Shown: in pieces, positions 8,343 through 17,058 of the stretch | How the letters are laid out: each line of letters begins with the position of its first letter | Position numbering within the stretch: position 1 is the stretch's first letter | Assembly: GCA_014729145.1 (NCBI GenBank) | Contig: WJKL01000016.1 | Location: 1 to 64,000, forward strand | DNA: 64,000 nucleotides | Origin: Candidatus Woesearchaeota archaeon | GTDB lineage: Archaea > Nanobdellota > Nanobdellia > Woesearchaeales > WJKL01 | Direction of reading: 5' to 3' | Translations under genes and position numbers: made by a program | Notes under the pieces: generated by a model | Database searches by the model: none | What the model saw: only the letters and a program-made list of their open reading frames with translations | Told to the model about the DNA's origin: nothing

Positions 8343-9191
8343 TTAGAATAAAGCTGGAGTTACATAAACTTCTATCAAAGCTGCAAGGATAAGGAACAAA
8401 ACTGCCAGCAGAATAAGATCTGAAGAGTCAAGTATTATCTTCTCGAATCTTTTTGTGCCGAATTTTTCTTTGATAACTGCAACAGAGATTATCCCTCCTG
8501 CAAGCCCACCAATGAAATAAGCCAAAATTTCAGGTATGCCATGTATCAAATATCTTAATAAAGCAAGAGAAACTATCTGGAAGTAGGAGGCTAATTTAGA
8601 TATTCCTGTGCTGGAAGTAAGAGTTATAAGATTTGTTCTTATAAGATTTCCTGTTGCTGTTGCGATTACAGAAGCATTCCATGTAAGTATAAAAATTGCG
8701 CCTGCTCCATAAAGAAAAGAGAACAAAATGCAGAATATCATAACCTTAATATTGTTAAGTAGGATGTTTGTAAGTGTTTTTACATTAAGCACATCTCCTG
8801 TTATCCTTGTGTTTATCGCCTGTATAGTCAGTGTCTGGGAACGGAATGAGTTCTGGACAAAGTTTGTCGGAAGAAGCACATACCATAGAATAAGAGCAGA
8901 CATGATTCCAAGAAAGAGGAACATCAAGAAAAGAATTGTTTTGCTGTGCCTTTTTACCAGGTTTTCCTTGGTATTTTCAACAGTATCTTTTTTCTCCTCA
9001 TCTTTCATTGTCTGGAAAAGCAAAGGGATACATGCCATAGTGGTAAGAAAAACCATGATGAGGCTTGCGTATTCCCTGAATATCCAATTTCCAAGAAATA
9101 AAGCTATGCTAGCATATAATGCTCCTATCAAAAACATGTTCCATGGAGCTTTTTCTGCTTTCAGAGGATTAATAATAGATTCCAGGACCAT
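8343..9191 (-). CDS. SpoIIM/DUF95 family membrane protein
   Basis: 282-residue integral membrane protein with about six to seven hydrophobic segments. The family signature is visible in the segment with NNIKVMIFCILFSFLYGAGA followed by an ILTWNASVIA stretch, and in the late RYLIHGIPEILAYFIGGLAGG. SpoIIM homologs are common in archaea and bacteria outside sporulation; their role is not established. It faces mcm/rpa convergently and shares a divergent intergenic region with aIF2-beta. A TATA-like ATATATAAATAT (9212-9223) about 25 nt upstream of the ATG suggests a leaderless transcript. Confidence 0.85.
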   Translation of the reverse strand: MVLESIINPLKAEKAPWNMFLIGALYASIALFLGNWIFREYASLIMVFLTTMACIPLLFQTMKDEEKKDTVENTKENLVKRHSKTILFLMFLFLGIMSALILWYVLLPTNFVQNSFRSQTLTIQAINTRITGDVLNVKTLTNILLNNIKVMIFCILFSFLYGAGAIFILTWNASVIATATGNLIRTNLITLTSSTGISKLASYFQIVSLALLRYLIHGIPEILAYFIGGLAGGIISVAVIKEKFGTKRFEKIILDSSDLILLAVLFLILAALIEVYVTPALF

Positions 9192-9211
9192 AATAAAAAA
9201 TTGGGCTGTAG

Positions 9212-9313
9212 ATATATAAATATTTGTATTTGAGGTTGTGGTTAAATCTATCTTGCTCTGCGATCTCAGGGTTATGCCACAGATGTATCTAAAATAATCA
9301 TTAACTTTAAATA
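9212..9313. promoter_or_regulatory. Divergent promoters for SpoIIM-like and aIF2-beta genes
   Basis: The 144 nt spacer holds a minus-strand TATA-like element at 9212-9223 for the membrane protein and a plus-strand element CTTTAAATA at 9305-9313, 27 nt before the aIF2-beta ATG at 9336. Both spacings fit leaderless archaeal transcription. Confidence 0.5.
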
Positions 9314-9335
9314 GGGTCTATAATTTGTATAATGT

Positions 9336-9731
9336 ATGGATTATGAAAAATTACTTGACAAAGCAAGAAAAGAACTGCCTGAATCTCTGCTAAAGGTGCA
9401 GAGGTTTGAGATCCCTAAAGTAAGGGGGCATATACAGGGAAATAGAACTATAATAAATAATTTTCATCAGATTGCCGCTGTTTTGCACAGAAAGCCTGAA
9501 CATGTTTTGAAATATGTTTTGAAAGAACTGGCTGCTCCGGGGGAGCTGAAAAAAAATGCTTTGATGATCGGAACAAAGGTTCCTGCTTCAAGAGTTAATG
9601 CTAAGATCAAAAAATATGCTGAAAAGTTTGTAATCTGTCCGGAATGCAAGAAGCCAGATACCAAACTGGTGAAAGAGGAAGGTACAACCTATATCAAATG
9701 TCTTGCCTGCGGAGCCAAGAGCAAGGCTTGA
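9336..9731 (+). CDS. Translation initiation factor 2, beta subunit (aIF2-beta)
   Basis: Subunit of the heterotrimeric aIF2 that delivers initiator Met-tRNA to the small ribosomal subunit. At 131 residues it has normal length. The core contains RGHIQGNRTIINNF (30-43) and a KYVLKELAAPGEL segment, followed by the C-terminal zinc ribbon with C101, C104, C122 and C125. The ATG used is preceded by a TATA-like box 27 nt upstream. The DUF424 gene follows after 6 nt on the same strand, so the two probably form an operon. Confidence 0.95.
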   Translation: MDYEKLLDKARKELPESLLKVQRFEIPKVRGHIQGNRTIINNFHQIAAVLHRKPEHVLKYVLKELAAPGELKKNALMIGTKVPASRVNAKIKKYAEKFVICPECKKPDTKLVKEEGTTYIKCLACGAKSKA

Positions 9732-9737
9732 TCTAAT

Positions 9738-10040
9738 ATGATTGTAAAAATACATAAGTCTAATGAAGGGAGAGTAATTCTGGCAGTCTGTGATTCTGAA
9801 CTAATAGGGAAACGTTTTACAGAAGGAGAAAAACAGCTGGATATGAGTTCTGATTTTTACAAAGGAGAGGAAATGGAAGAGAAAAGGATATTAAATCTTT
9901 TGAAATCAGTACATATTGTTAATCTATGCGGCAAAGAATCTGTTGCGTTGGGGGTTAAAGCTGGTGTTGTTGATGAAGAAAATATCATAAAAGTTGACGG
10001 GATTCCTCATGCAGAAGGTGTTATTTTGAGAGAGGAATAG
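9738..10040 (+). CDS. DUF424 family protein
   Basis: 100 residues beginning MIVKIHKSNEGRVILAVCD, with the conserved DSELIGKRFTEGEKQLD and GIPHAEGVILR-type blocks of the archaeal DUF424 family. The family is widespread in archaea but without an established biochemical role. The gene lies 6 nt after aIF2-beta, which suggests a translation-linked function by context only. Its stop faces the polymerase D large subunit gene convergently. Confidence 0.8.
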   Translation: MIVKIHKSNEGRVILAVCDSELIGKRFTEGEKQLDMSSDFYKGEEMEEKRILNLLKSVHIVNLCGKESVALGVKAGVVDEENIIKVDGIPHAEGVILREE

Positions 10041-10195
10041 TAAAATAATTTAGCAGTTATCTAATTTTAATTGGCTTATGGTTCTTTTTTCTGATAAGAT
10101 ATGTTTCTTTGTTTTTTTTAGAAATATGATCTGGATTTGGAATATTCCCATGAAAAACTAAGTGTCCTGATGGAAAGTCTAATTTAAAGACTGTC

Positions 10196-13100
10196 CTAAC
10201 CAAACCACTTTCCAAGACCTTCCTGCCTTTCTTTTTCTTTTCCAAAAACACTTTCAATCCTTCTTTGGAGTATTGTAAGTGTCTGCTTCAGATAATCAGG
10301 GATATTATATTTGTTTGCAAGAGATATGCTTGGCTGGAGGTATTTTACTACAGAGCCTTCTGAGATGGTGAAGATTATCCTGCCTCCGCATTCAGTGCAT
10401 TTTCCTATCAAAGGGGGCCGCCTGTATTTTGTATTGCATTTTACACAACGAAACTGCTGCATTGAAAATTTCCTGAGATTTCCTTTGATGTCTCTTAGGA
10501 AATGTTTTTCTATGACCAATCTTGCGACATCAGAGGTATCTACAGCTCTTAGTTTTTCTGCTATGTTCATCTGCCCCTTTAACTTATCCTCCATAGAAGG
10601 CAAAGTCTTGTATGCAGAACATCTTACCCCTTTATTTATGTTTGAGGTGTCATGTGTAAAACCAAGACCTTCATATTGCTTTGGTGTGTTAAGGTGGTCT
10701 CCAAGTTTTGATATTTCAATGTCCCATGGATCCTTATATGCAATGCATGCATTATAGAACTCAAGAGTGTATCTCCAGGCGATATCCATGTCAAATATCA
10801 TATCATCTATTTCAGAAGGGATGAGTCTTGAGGTCATTACAAGGGGTGCGTCTTGGGTTGCTCCTCTGTGTGCAGGAAGGTACTGCCTGGAAAAATTGAT
10901 TACTGCATCCATCAGAAGGTTTACTGATGCTTCATCTCCGTCGCAGTCTCTTCTTGTAGCAGCATGGAGCATGGGATGAGCAAAAAAACCTTGGGTATTT
11001 GAAAAACCGATGATTCTCCCCACTATTGCTGCAGAAGTGTGTGGCGCTAAAGCAAGAACAAGATGGCCGATAAGGTCTTGTTCAGATTTTAAATTATAGT
11101 AAGCTGGTAAGCTGTAAAGATTTTTAAGAAGGTCATCGCAGAATTTTGAAACCCTGAACAATACTTCATCTGCTCCCTGATCTGGAGATTCCTGACATGC
11201 AGGAAGAACTATGTCCTGTGGCTTTAATTCTAGAATCTGGTCTTTTTCCCTAAGGGGTTTTCCATGAATGTCTTTTATATATCCAAGCTCGTTAAGCTTT
11301 TCTACAGAAGTTCCTATCTCTTTTGGCTTGAAATGGGTCAGAGGAAGCTGAGTCATATCATACCTTGTTGTTCCGTCTTTGTTTACGTGTATATCATTTT
11401 TTGCCCTTAATATCCCTTTTATCAGGTGTTCAGGCACATGGTCTTTGTTTGATGTCCCTCTTACTCCTTTGATCAAATCAGGGTATGCTTTAATCTTTAA
11501 TTTTTTAAGCATCTGCTTGAAATAATACTTTATGTCAATATCCTGCAGCCTGTGATGTGGTATTTCTCCATGTTTTTTGCATTTCTCTTTTTCTTTTGAT
11601 CCACAGATCTTGCAGAAATATCTTTTTTCTGTTCTTTTACCACAGGTTTCGCATACACTAAAGATGGTTTCTTTACTGCATCTTTTGCAGAAGAATAGGG
11701 GGAAATTGGACCTTATCTTTCCCTCTTCAAGTGCAGCCTGGAAAGAACGCAGTCTTCCCCCTTCATTTCCAACAGGGAACAGAACATGAGGTGATCCGGT
11801 AAGTTTTCTCATCTTGGCCTTTTCAGGACGCCCCATCCTTGCGCCTATGAATACTCCTGACTTGTCCCTAATCTTAACTGAGGATATATCTTTGATAATA
11901 TCTAGGGGGTTCTTGTCTATTGAAGTAATATTAGAAATATTTAACTGGGCGATAAAAGCCGGGGCGTGATCTTTTTTGATTACTATAAACTCTTTATTGA
12001 CAACAATATGGGGCAGACCTATCAGTTCCAATGCCCTTTTAGTATGCTCTTCTATCGGGATTATTATTTTCTTGGTGGTATTATTTTCTTTTTTTATCTC
12101 TGATTTTTTAATTGATCTTACAAGTTCAGAAAACTGCTCCTTGTTTATAAGCTTCCAGTGGTATGTATATCTTGGATGAAGAGGGATGTTCAACTTTAGA
12201 GAAAGTTTAAGGGCGTGCTGTGGAGAAATTATGGTATTTAGTGGGTTCTTAGTCAGCTTATTGAGTATATCTTCAGGTATTTCAGTAAACTCTGAAAGCT
12301 TGTAGGTGTCAAGATTTCCAAAATTATCAACCGTGGCTTTTTCCAGCTCCTGTATCCACCATTCCTCACAATAACCAGGAGGTATCAAAGAATGAGCACG
12401 ATTGAGGAAATCCCCATAGTTTATGAGCATATCTCCCATGAAAAGGATCTCTTCAATATTATCTGAATATTCTTTTAGTTCTGATTCATTCTCTATCTTC
12501 ACAACTGAACCGTCTTTGAGTTTTATTATAGGACCTTCAAGCGTGTCGCAGACTGTGACGGTACAGCCTTTTCCAGGCCTCTCTATCTTCAGCTGGGTTC
12601 CAGTGCCAATATAATCATTTAAGGCTGCCATGGTAGCTGGGTGGATAGATGTAGCAGAATACCCTGATGTCCTTGACCTTCCAAATCTTAACCTAAATCC
12701 GCCAGGAGCAAGCGGGTGCGTCAAAACAGGCCTTCCTGCAACAAGGTCTTTTATGAATGTATGGTCCGGCTTTACTTCATTGGTTTCTTTTTCCTCTTTT
12801 TTATCTGGTGTCTGTTTTGATTTTATCTTTTTTTGTAGTCTTACGAATTCTTCAAGAAAATCCCACTGCTCCATACTGAATTCGTGACCCCATTTTGAAA
12901 GCTGTTTCCATAATTTAGGGGCTTTTTGGGCAATTCCCTCTCCCATAGTAAGGCAGACCCCATTTCTGATCCTGTTTGTCTCTACTCTTTCAAGGTCCTT
13001 ATAATTGGAAACCTCTATCTTTTCGGAAGGGTCTCCAGCTATCTGAACAGGTATGTGTTTAGCTAAAAATTCTATCTCTTCTGGAGAGGGAAGATATTGA

Positions 13101-13720
13101 AGATTGGTAATCTTTTCATGATAATCATAAAGTTCAGTGACATACCTTTTAGTCTCCTTTTCGTTTGGATCATAAGGGTGATATCCCATCTTTTTTCTTA
13201 CATAATCTGCAATCAAAACAGAAACTGAAGCTCCGGTGCCCCCTGCACTCCTGATTGGTCCAGAAAAATATAGTTTAAAGTATTCTTTTCCTTCTTTTGT
13301 CTTTTCTATAGATAACTTGCTGAAACCTTCAAGAGGGGATGCGACCGAACCTAAAGTATGGTATGCGAATCCTACCCTTATTCCCACCTCCATTGCTTCT
13401 TTTTTGTCTTCGAACTTGCAGAATTTCTGATTTGCGATCTCTTCAGCGATTATGAGTGATATTCTCCAGTCCAGAACACTGTATTTTTTTTCGAGGTCCT
13501 GTATCCTTTTTGATACTCCTGAATCTATAATCTGAGGTGCAACTGCAGAGATAAGCCCGGTTACACGCTCAGCCATATTCCTGGCAACAGGTATATCTAT
13601 CTTTTCTTCTGGATCATATCCCTTCTTTCTTGCTTTGGAAGCCAGAGAAAGCCCTTTTTTCAGTTTTTCATCTATCTTTTTGAAGTAATCTTCCATCTCT
13701 TTTGAAGTTTGTGGGCTCAT
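10196..13720 (-). CDS. polC: DNA polymerase D large subunit (DP2)
   Basis: Catalytic subunit of the archaeal replicative polymerase D, 1174 residues. It shows the DP2 glycine-rich N-terminal block (GPIRSAGGTGASVSVL) and a further HPLAPGGFRLRFGRSRTSG block, a Cys-rich zinc region from about C678 (CKRC, CETCGK, CKICG), the catalytic DCDGDEAS motif with D925 and D927, and a second zinc module at C1092/C1095/C1108/C1111. The last residues form a PCNA-interacting peptide, Q1166 to F1173 (QEGLGKWF). Its ATG overlaps the DP1 stop by 4 nt, so the subunits are translationally coupled. No intein is seen in this copy. Confidence 0.97.
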   Translation of the reverse strand: MSPQTSKEMEDYFKKIDEKLKKGLSLASKARKKGYDPEEKIDIPVARNMAERVTGLISAVAPQIIDSGVSKRIQDLEKKYSVLDWRISLIIAEEIANQKFCKFEDKKEAMEVGIRVGFAYHTLGSVASPLEGFSKLSIEKTKEGKEYFKLYFSGPIRSAGGTGASVSVLIADYVRKKMGYHPYDPNEKETKRYVTELYDYHEKITNLQYLPSPEEIEFLAKHIPVQIAGDPSEKIEVSNYKDLERVETNRIRNGVCLTMGEGIAQKAPKLWKQLSKWGHEFSMEQWDFLEEFVRLQKKIKSKQTPDKKEEKETNEVKPDHTFIKDLVAGRPVLTHPLAPGGFRLRFGRSRTSGYSATSIHPATMAALNDYIGTGTQLKIERPGKGCTVTVCDTLEGPIIKLKDGSVVKIENESELKEYSDNIEEILFMGDMLINYGDFLNRAHSLIPPGYCEEWWIQELEKATVDNFGNLDTYKLSEFTEIPEDILNKLTKNPLNTIISPQHALKLSLKLNIPLHPRYTYHWKLINKEQFSELVRSIKKSEIKKENNTTKKIIIPIEEHTKRALELIGLPHIVVNKEFIVIKKDHAPAFIAQLNISNITSIDKNPLDIIKDISSVKIRDKSGVFIGARMGRPEKAKMRKLTGSPHVLFPVGNEGGRLRSFQAALEEGKIRSNFPLFFCKRCSKETIFSVCETCGKRTEKRYFCKICGSKEKEKCKKHGEIPHHRLQDIDIKYYFKQMLKKLKIKAYPDLIKGVRGTSNKDHVPEHLIKGILRAKNDIHVNKDGTTRYDMTQLPLTHFKPKEIGTSVEKLNELGYIKDIHGKPLREKDQILELKPQDIVLPACQESPDQGADEVLFRVSKFCDDLLKNLYSLPAYYNLKSEQDLIGHLVLALAPHTSAAIVGRIIGFSNTQGFFAHPMLHAATRRDCDGDEASVNLLMDAVINFSRQYLPAHRGATQDAPLVMTSRLIPSEIDDMIFDMDIAWRYTLEFYNACIAYKDPWDIEISKLGDHLNTPKQYEGLGFTHDTSNINKGVRCSAYKTLPSMEDKLKGQMNIAEKLRAVDTSDVARLVIEKHFLRDIKGNLRKFSMQQFRCVKCNTKYRRPPLIGKCTECGGRIIFTISEGSVVKYLQPSISLANKYNIPDYLKQTLTILQRRIESVFGKEKERQEGLGKWFG

Positions 13721-15300
13721 TTTCCGAATTTAAGTAGTTTAAATTTTCTTGTCTGAAGATTTAATATTGGAACACGTGCGGGCTCAGGATTATGGCCAAC
13801 TTTTTCCTGGAAAGGTGTCTTGGACTGCCAGCATGAACCGCAGACAAGAGTTATATTTCTGTAATTTTTTATCGTAGATTTATGAATATGGCCTGTAATA
13901 AATATATCAGGAAGGGTTTCAATTACCAAGGGGTCTTTTGATGTGTTTGGGATATAAAGGGTGGATGTATGGCTTGGAGCAAGGTGTCTTTTTTGGAGTA
14001 AAAACTGCATGATAAGGTCAGCACGATTGTATCCTCCTTTGTTCCTGATTGAATCGATATTGGCTACAAAATAATCAAAGGAATATCCATGATATAACAA
14101 TACATCAAAACCAGGAAAATCCCCTGAAGAGTGAATATTGACTGTTGATGGATTGCTGACCATAGTGACGTTAGGAAGCTCCCAGATTGAGCCTGCAAAA
14201 TCTTTGTAAAGTGTGGGCTGAGGCTCTGCAATGCGCATAGCATCGTGATTTCCAGGAGATATTATTAGATTTATATGCTGAGGGATTTTTTTCAGAAGAC
14301 TGGCACATTCTTCATATTGTTTTTTTATGTCTTTGATGACAAGTTCATCTTCCTGTCCAGGGTATATTCCATGGCCATCCACTAGATCTCCCACAATAAA
14401 TACATATTTTGTCTTTTCCGCAATATTTTTCTGCTCTTGATTTCCAGTATTGCCATTGATCCAGTCTAAAAACTGGTTGAATTCCTTGCCTAAAAAATGG
14501 TCTGAACCTACATGGACGTCTGACAAAAATACAGCATAGGCTTCTTCTGGTGCTTTTCTCAGCTCCTTGCTTAAAGGGACTTCCGGCCAGATGATATTGT
14601 TGGCAAAAACAATATTATCCCCATTTACACCTACAACCCCAATGACCTCATCAAGAACGATGTCCTGTGCTGGATTAAAAAGCTCTGGCTTGTTGTTGTT
14701 TACATATACCTTGATGCATCCAGTAGGGTCCTCTAAAGTAAGCATAAGCCCTCCTTTGGATGTAGTTTTTTTGTCTTTCACTATCCCTATTATCGACACA
14801 TTGTCTTTGTCTTGTTTGCTATTGAGTCTTGTTATTGAGGTTAAATTCCTTAAATCAGGCCTGCTTCTTAGTATTTTTTCAAGCGCCTTGTACCTCACAT
14901 TAAAATAAGAAACAAAGTCCTGGATGTCTCTTTTCTTGCTTTCTTCCTCATATGAATTTATTATCTTTATATTTTGGGACTCGGGTTTGTTATCTACATC
15001 TTCAGAGTGCAGAAAATCTACAAACTTAAAATAAACCTCTTTATTTTTTCCTTTTTCAAAGGACACCCTTGCATTATCAAAATCAACCCAATTCATGTCA
15101 AGAGGTGCATCCTGGTCCACCATCTTTTTTACATCAGAAGTTAACATAAGAAAGTTTCTTGATTTGAGTTTCTTGAAAAGTAAAGAATAAAAATCTGAAG
15201 GCTCAAAATCATCTGTAAGCGAATCTAGAAATCCCTGTGATAGGAATATTTCTTTCTTTAAAAAATAATTTACAATCTTCTTTTGTTTTTCAATTTCCAT
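13717..15300 (-). CDS. polB: DNA polymerase D small subunit (DP1)
   Basis: 527-residue exonuclease subunit of polymerase D. An OB-fold region lies at about 160-240 (VSIIGIVKDKKT, DPTGCIKVYV), followed by a calcineurin-like phosphoesterase domain with all metal-binding motifs: DVH (261-263), GDLVDGHG (304-311), GNHD (350-353), YHG (403-405) and TGHIH (469-473). These intact residues predict 3'-5' proofreading activity. It lies 33 nt downstream of orc1 and overlaps DP2 by 4 nt, the orc1-DP1-DP2 order also known from Thermococcales. Confidence 0.97.
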   Translation of the reverse strand: MEIEKQKKIVNYFLKKEIFLSQGFLDSLTDDFEPSDFYSLLFKKLKSRNFLMLTSDVKKMVDQDAPLDMNWVDFDNARVSFEKGKNKEVYFKFVDFLHSEDVDNKPESQNIKIINSYEEESKKRDIQDFVSYFNVRYKALEKILRSRPDLRNLTSITRLNSKQDKDNVSIIGIVKDKKTTSKGGLMLTLEDPTGCIKVYVNNNKPELFNPAQDIVLDEVIGVVGVNGDNIVFANNIIWPEVPLSKELRKAPEEAYAVFLSDVHVGSDHFLGKEFNQFLDWINGNTGNQEQKNIAEKTKYVFIVGDLVDGHGIYPGQEDELVIKDIKKQYEECASLLKKIPQHINLIISPGNHDAMRIAEPQPTLYKDFAGSIWELPNVTMVSNPSTVNIHSSGDFPGFDVLLYHGYSFDYFVANIDSIRNKGGYNRADLIMQFLLQKRHLAPSHTSTLYIPNTSKDPLVIETLPDIFITGHIHKSTIKNYRNITLVCGSCWQSKTPFQEKVGHNPEPARVPILNLQTRKFKLLKFGK

Positions 15301-15333
15301 TTTAAGATCAAAAGGATTAAGCTTAAGGGTTGC

Positions 15334-16545
15334 TTAAGATATATCTAATCCTTCCTCTAAAATATTTTTTATGGTCTGTTCGGATGACTCTGATATAGAT
15401 AAAGTTATATCTCTTGTTCTTCCATATCTTCCCTTTGATATTACCTTTGCATTTATTATCCCTAACATATCCAACTCTGCGATAACATCTGAGACCCTTC
15501 TTTGGGTTAGGGGCCTTATGTTAGTTTTGGAGCATATCTTTTTGTAAACTTCATATACCTCTCCTGTGAATATCTGTTTTTCTTTTTTAGAGCAAATAGA
15601 AAGGATAGAGTAAAGGATAGCCTGGTGTTGTTTTGGTTGGGTTCTTATTATATCTAAAATTCTGTCTTTTTCTATCTTTTCTTCTGCAAAATCAATATCA
15701 TCTAATTCTATCTTTTCTTTGTTTTTTCTTTCTGCCAGTTCGCCTGCGACCCGCAAGAGCTCCAGGGCCCTTCTTGCATCCCCATGTTCTCTGGCTGCAT
15801 AAGCGGCACATTTTTCTATCACTCCTGATTTCATTGATTTTTTTTGGAATGCTTTTTTTGCCCTCTGTCTTAAGATATCCTGTATCTGGATTGCATTATA
15901 TGGGGGGAAGATTATCTCTTCTTCTGATAATGAAGATTTTACCCTTGGATCTAAATTATCTCTGAACATTAGGTCATTGGATACCCCAATTATTGATATT
16001 TGAGATTTTTGAAGCTCTGAATTTATTCTTGTTAGGTTATATAATACTTCATCCCCTGTTTTACTTACAAGCTGGTCGATCTCATCCAAAATCAATAAAA
16101 TCAAAGAATTTTCTTTTTCTATCAAATTGAATACTATCTTATATACTTCTTCTGTTGGTAGGCCTGTTGATGGGATCTCCTGTCCAAGTTCTCTAGAAAT
16201 CTGAGCAACTAATCTATATTCAGTGTCTGCGATTTTTTTTAACTTACAGTTTAGATATATTGTTTTGAGAGGTATTTTTCTTTTGGTTGCTACATTTATC
16301 AGTTTGTTGGATGTAAATTTTATCGAAAGGGTCTTTCCTGTTCCTGTTTTTCCATAAATGAAAAGATTAGAAGGTTTGTCTAACTTTAAGGCTGGTGCTA
16401 AGATATCTGCTATTTCTTGTATCTGCTTATCTCTATGGGGTGTTGTTTCTGGTGTAAAGTTTGATTGAAGTGCTTTTTTGTTTGTGAATATTGATTTTTT
16501 ATCTAAGAATTCTTCGAAAAATACATCTATATTTTTTTGATCCAT
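15334..16545 (-). CDS. orc1: Orc1/Cdc6 replication initiator
   Basis: 403-residue AAA+ initiator that binds origin recognition boxes and recruits MCM. Walker A is GKTGTGKT at 65-72; Walker B is LLILDEID; a sensor region follows (IIGVSNDLMFRDNLDPRV), and the C-terminal portion (about 300-400) has the winged-helix DNA-binding domain. The gene points away from an intergenic region that holds inverted ORB-like motifs around an AT-rich core, so the protein probably binds its own upstream DNA. It is the only orc1/cdc6 gene in this window. Confidence 0.96.
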   Translation of the reverse strand: MDQKNIDVFFEEFLDKKSIFTNKKALQSNFTPETTPHRDKQIQEIADILAPALKLDKPSNLFIYGKTGTGKTLSIKFTSNKLINVATKRKIPLKTIYLNCKLKKIADTEYRLVAQISRELGQEIPSTGLPTEEVYKIVFNLIEKENSLILLILDEIDQLVSKTGDEVLYNLTRINSELQKSQISIIGVSNDLMFRDNLDPRVKSSLSEEEIIFPPYNAIQIQDILRQRAKKAFQKKSMKSGVIEKCAAYAAREHGDARRALELLRVAGELAERKNKEKIELDDIDFAEEKIEKDRILDIIRTQPKQHQAILYSILSICSKKEKQIFTGEVYEVYKKICSKTNIRPLTQRRVSDVIAELDMLGIINAKVISKGRYGRTRDITLSISESSEQTIKNILEEGLDIS

Positions 16546-16606
16546 CTAAACACCCTCTATTTCCAAATGAAATGGAAGTATAAATAATTTTTTGTTTGTG
16601 CCCCTG

Positions 16607-16627
16607 ACTCCTTCATTTCATTTGGAG
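16607..16627 (-). promoter_or_regulatory. ORB-like motif, left of the AT-rich core
   Basis: On the minus strand it reads CTCCAAATGAAATGAAGGAG followed by T, with a GGGG six nt... further along at 16601-16604. It matches the core TCCANANGAAATGAAGGRGT seen at 16851-16872 and 1762-1787. Orientation is opposite to the motif at the right side of the AT-rich stretch. Confidence 0.65.
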
Positions 16628-16850
16628 TTTTATATTGTTGTTTTGGATGGTTTAAATTTATTTCAGTAGTTTAATATATATAATATAATAATTATTTTTT
16701 AATTTATATTTTTTATTATAATATTTAGAGGCTTTCTTTTTATTTTTTTCTATATTGAAAATAAATATAATATAATAAATAATAATATAATAATAAAAAT
16801 AATAAATAAAAAATAAAAAAGAAAACAACAAACAAAACAAAAAAACGACA

Positions 16851-16872
16851 TTTCCACACGAAATGAAGGAGT
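16851..16872 (+). promoter_or_regulatory. ORB-like motif, right of the AT-rich core
   Basis: Plus-strand TTTCCACACGAAATGAAGGA followed by GT. It is inverted relative to the motif at 16607-16627, so the G-rich ends of both motifs point away from the AT-rich core. This symmetric arrangement supports paired Orc1 binding. Confidence 0.65.
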
Positions 16873-17058
16873 AGGAGAATGAAAAAATCAAGAGATTGGA
16901 ATACATTTCATTTAAAGTTATCACTATATAATAATAAAAACCATTACCTTTATAAACAATATTCTCTTAATTATCCATATATCCAAAAAGAAATTGATAG
17001 GTATAAGTATATTATAATATAAAATTAACATTAAAATAAGGATAGTGAGGGAAAAACA

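Larger units (their letters stand above)
16546..17058. other. oriC: Candidate replication origin (oriC)
   Basis: This 513 nt spacer has no credible gene. Close to orc1 lie ORB-like motifs on the minus strand, one around 16548-16577 (GGAAAT followed by AGAGGGTGT on that strand) and one at 16607-16627 with a CCCC (GGGG on the minus strand) at 16601-16604. On the far side is a plus-strand copy at 16851-16872. Between them, about 16670-16850, is a nearly pure A/T stretch suited to unwinding. Inverted ORBs around an AT-rich core next to orc1 is the classical archaeal origin plan. Further right are TATA-like sequences for the TrmB gene. Function is inferred from sequence only. Confidence 0.75.

Noticed and set aside
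16658..16924. 88-codon open frame on the minus strand within the origin spacer
   Set aside because: It consists of Ile/Tyr/Phe/Lys/Asn repeats produced by the A/T-only stretch, has no ribosome binding site and lies in the probable unwinding element.
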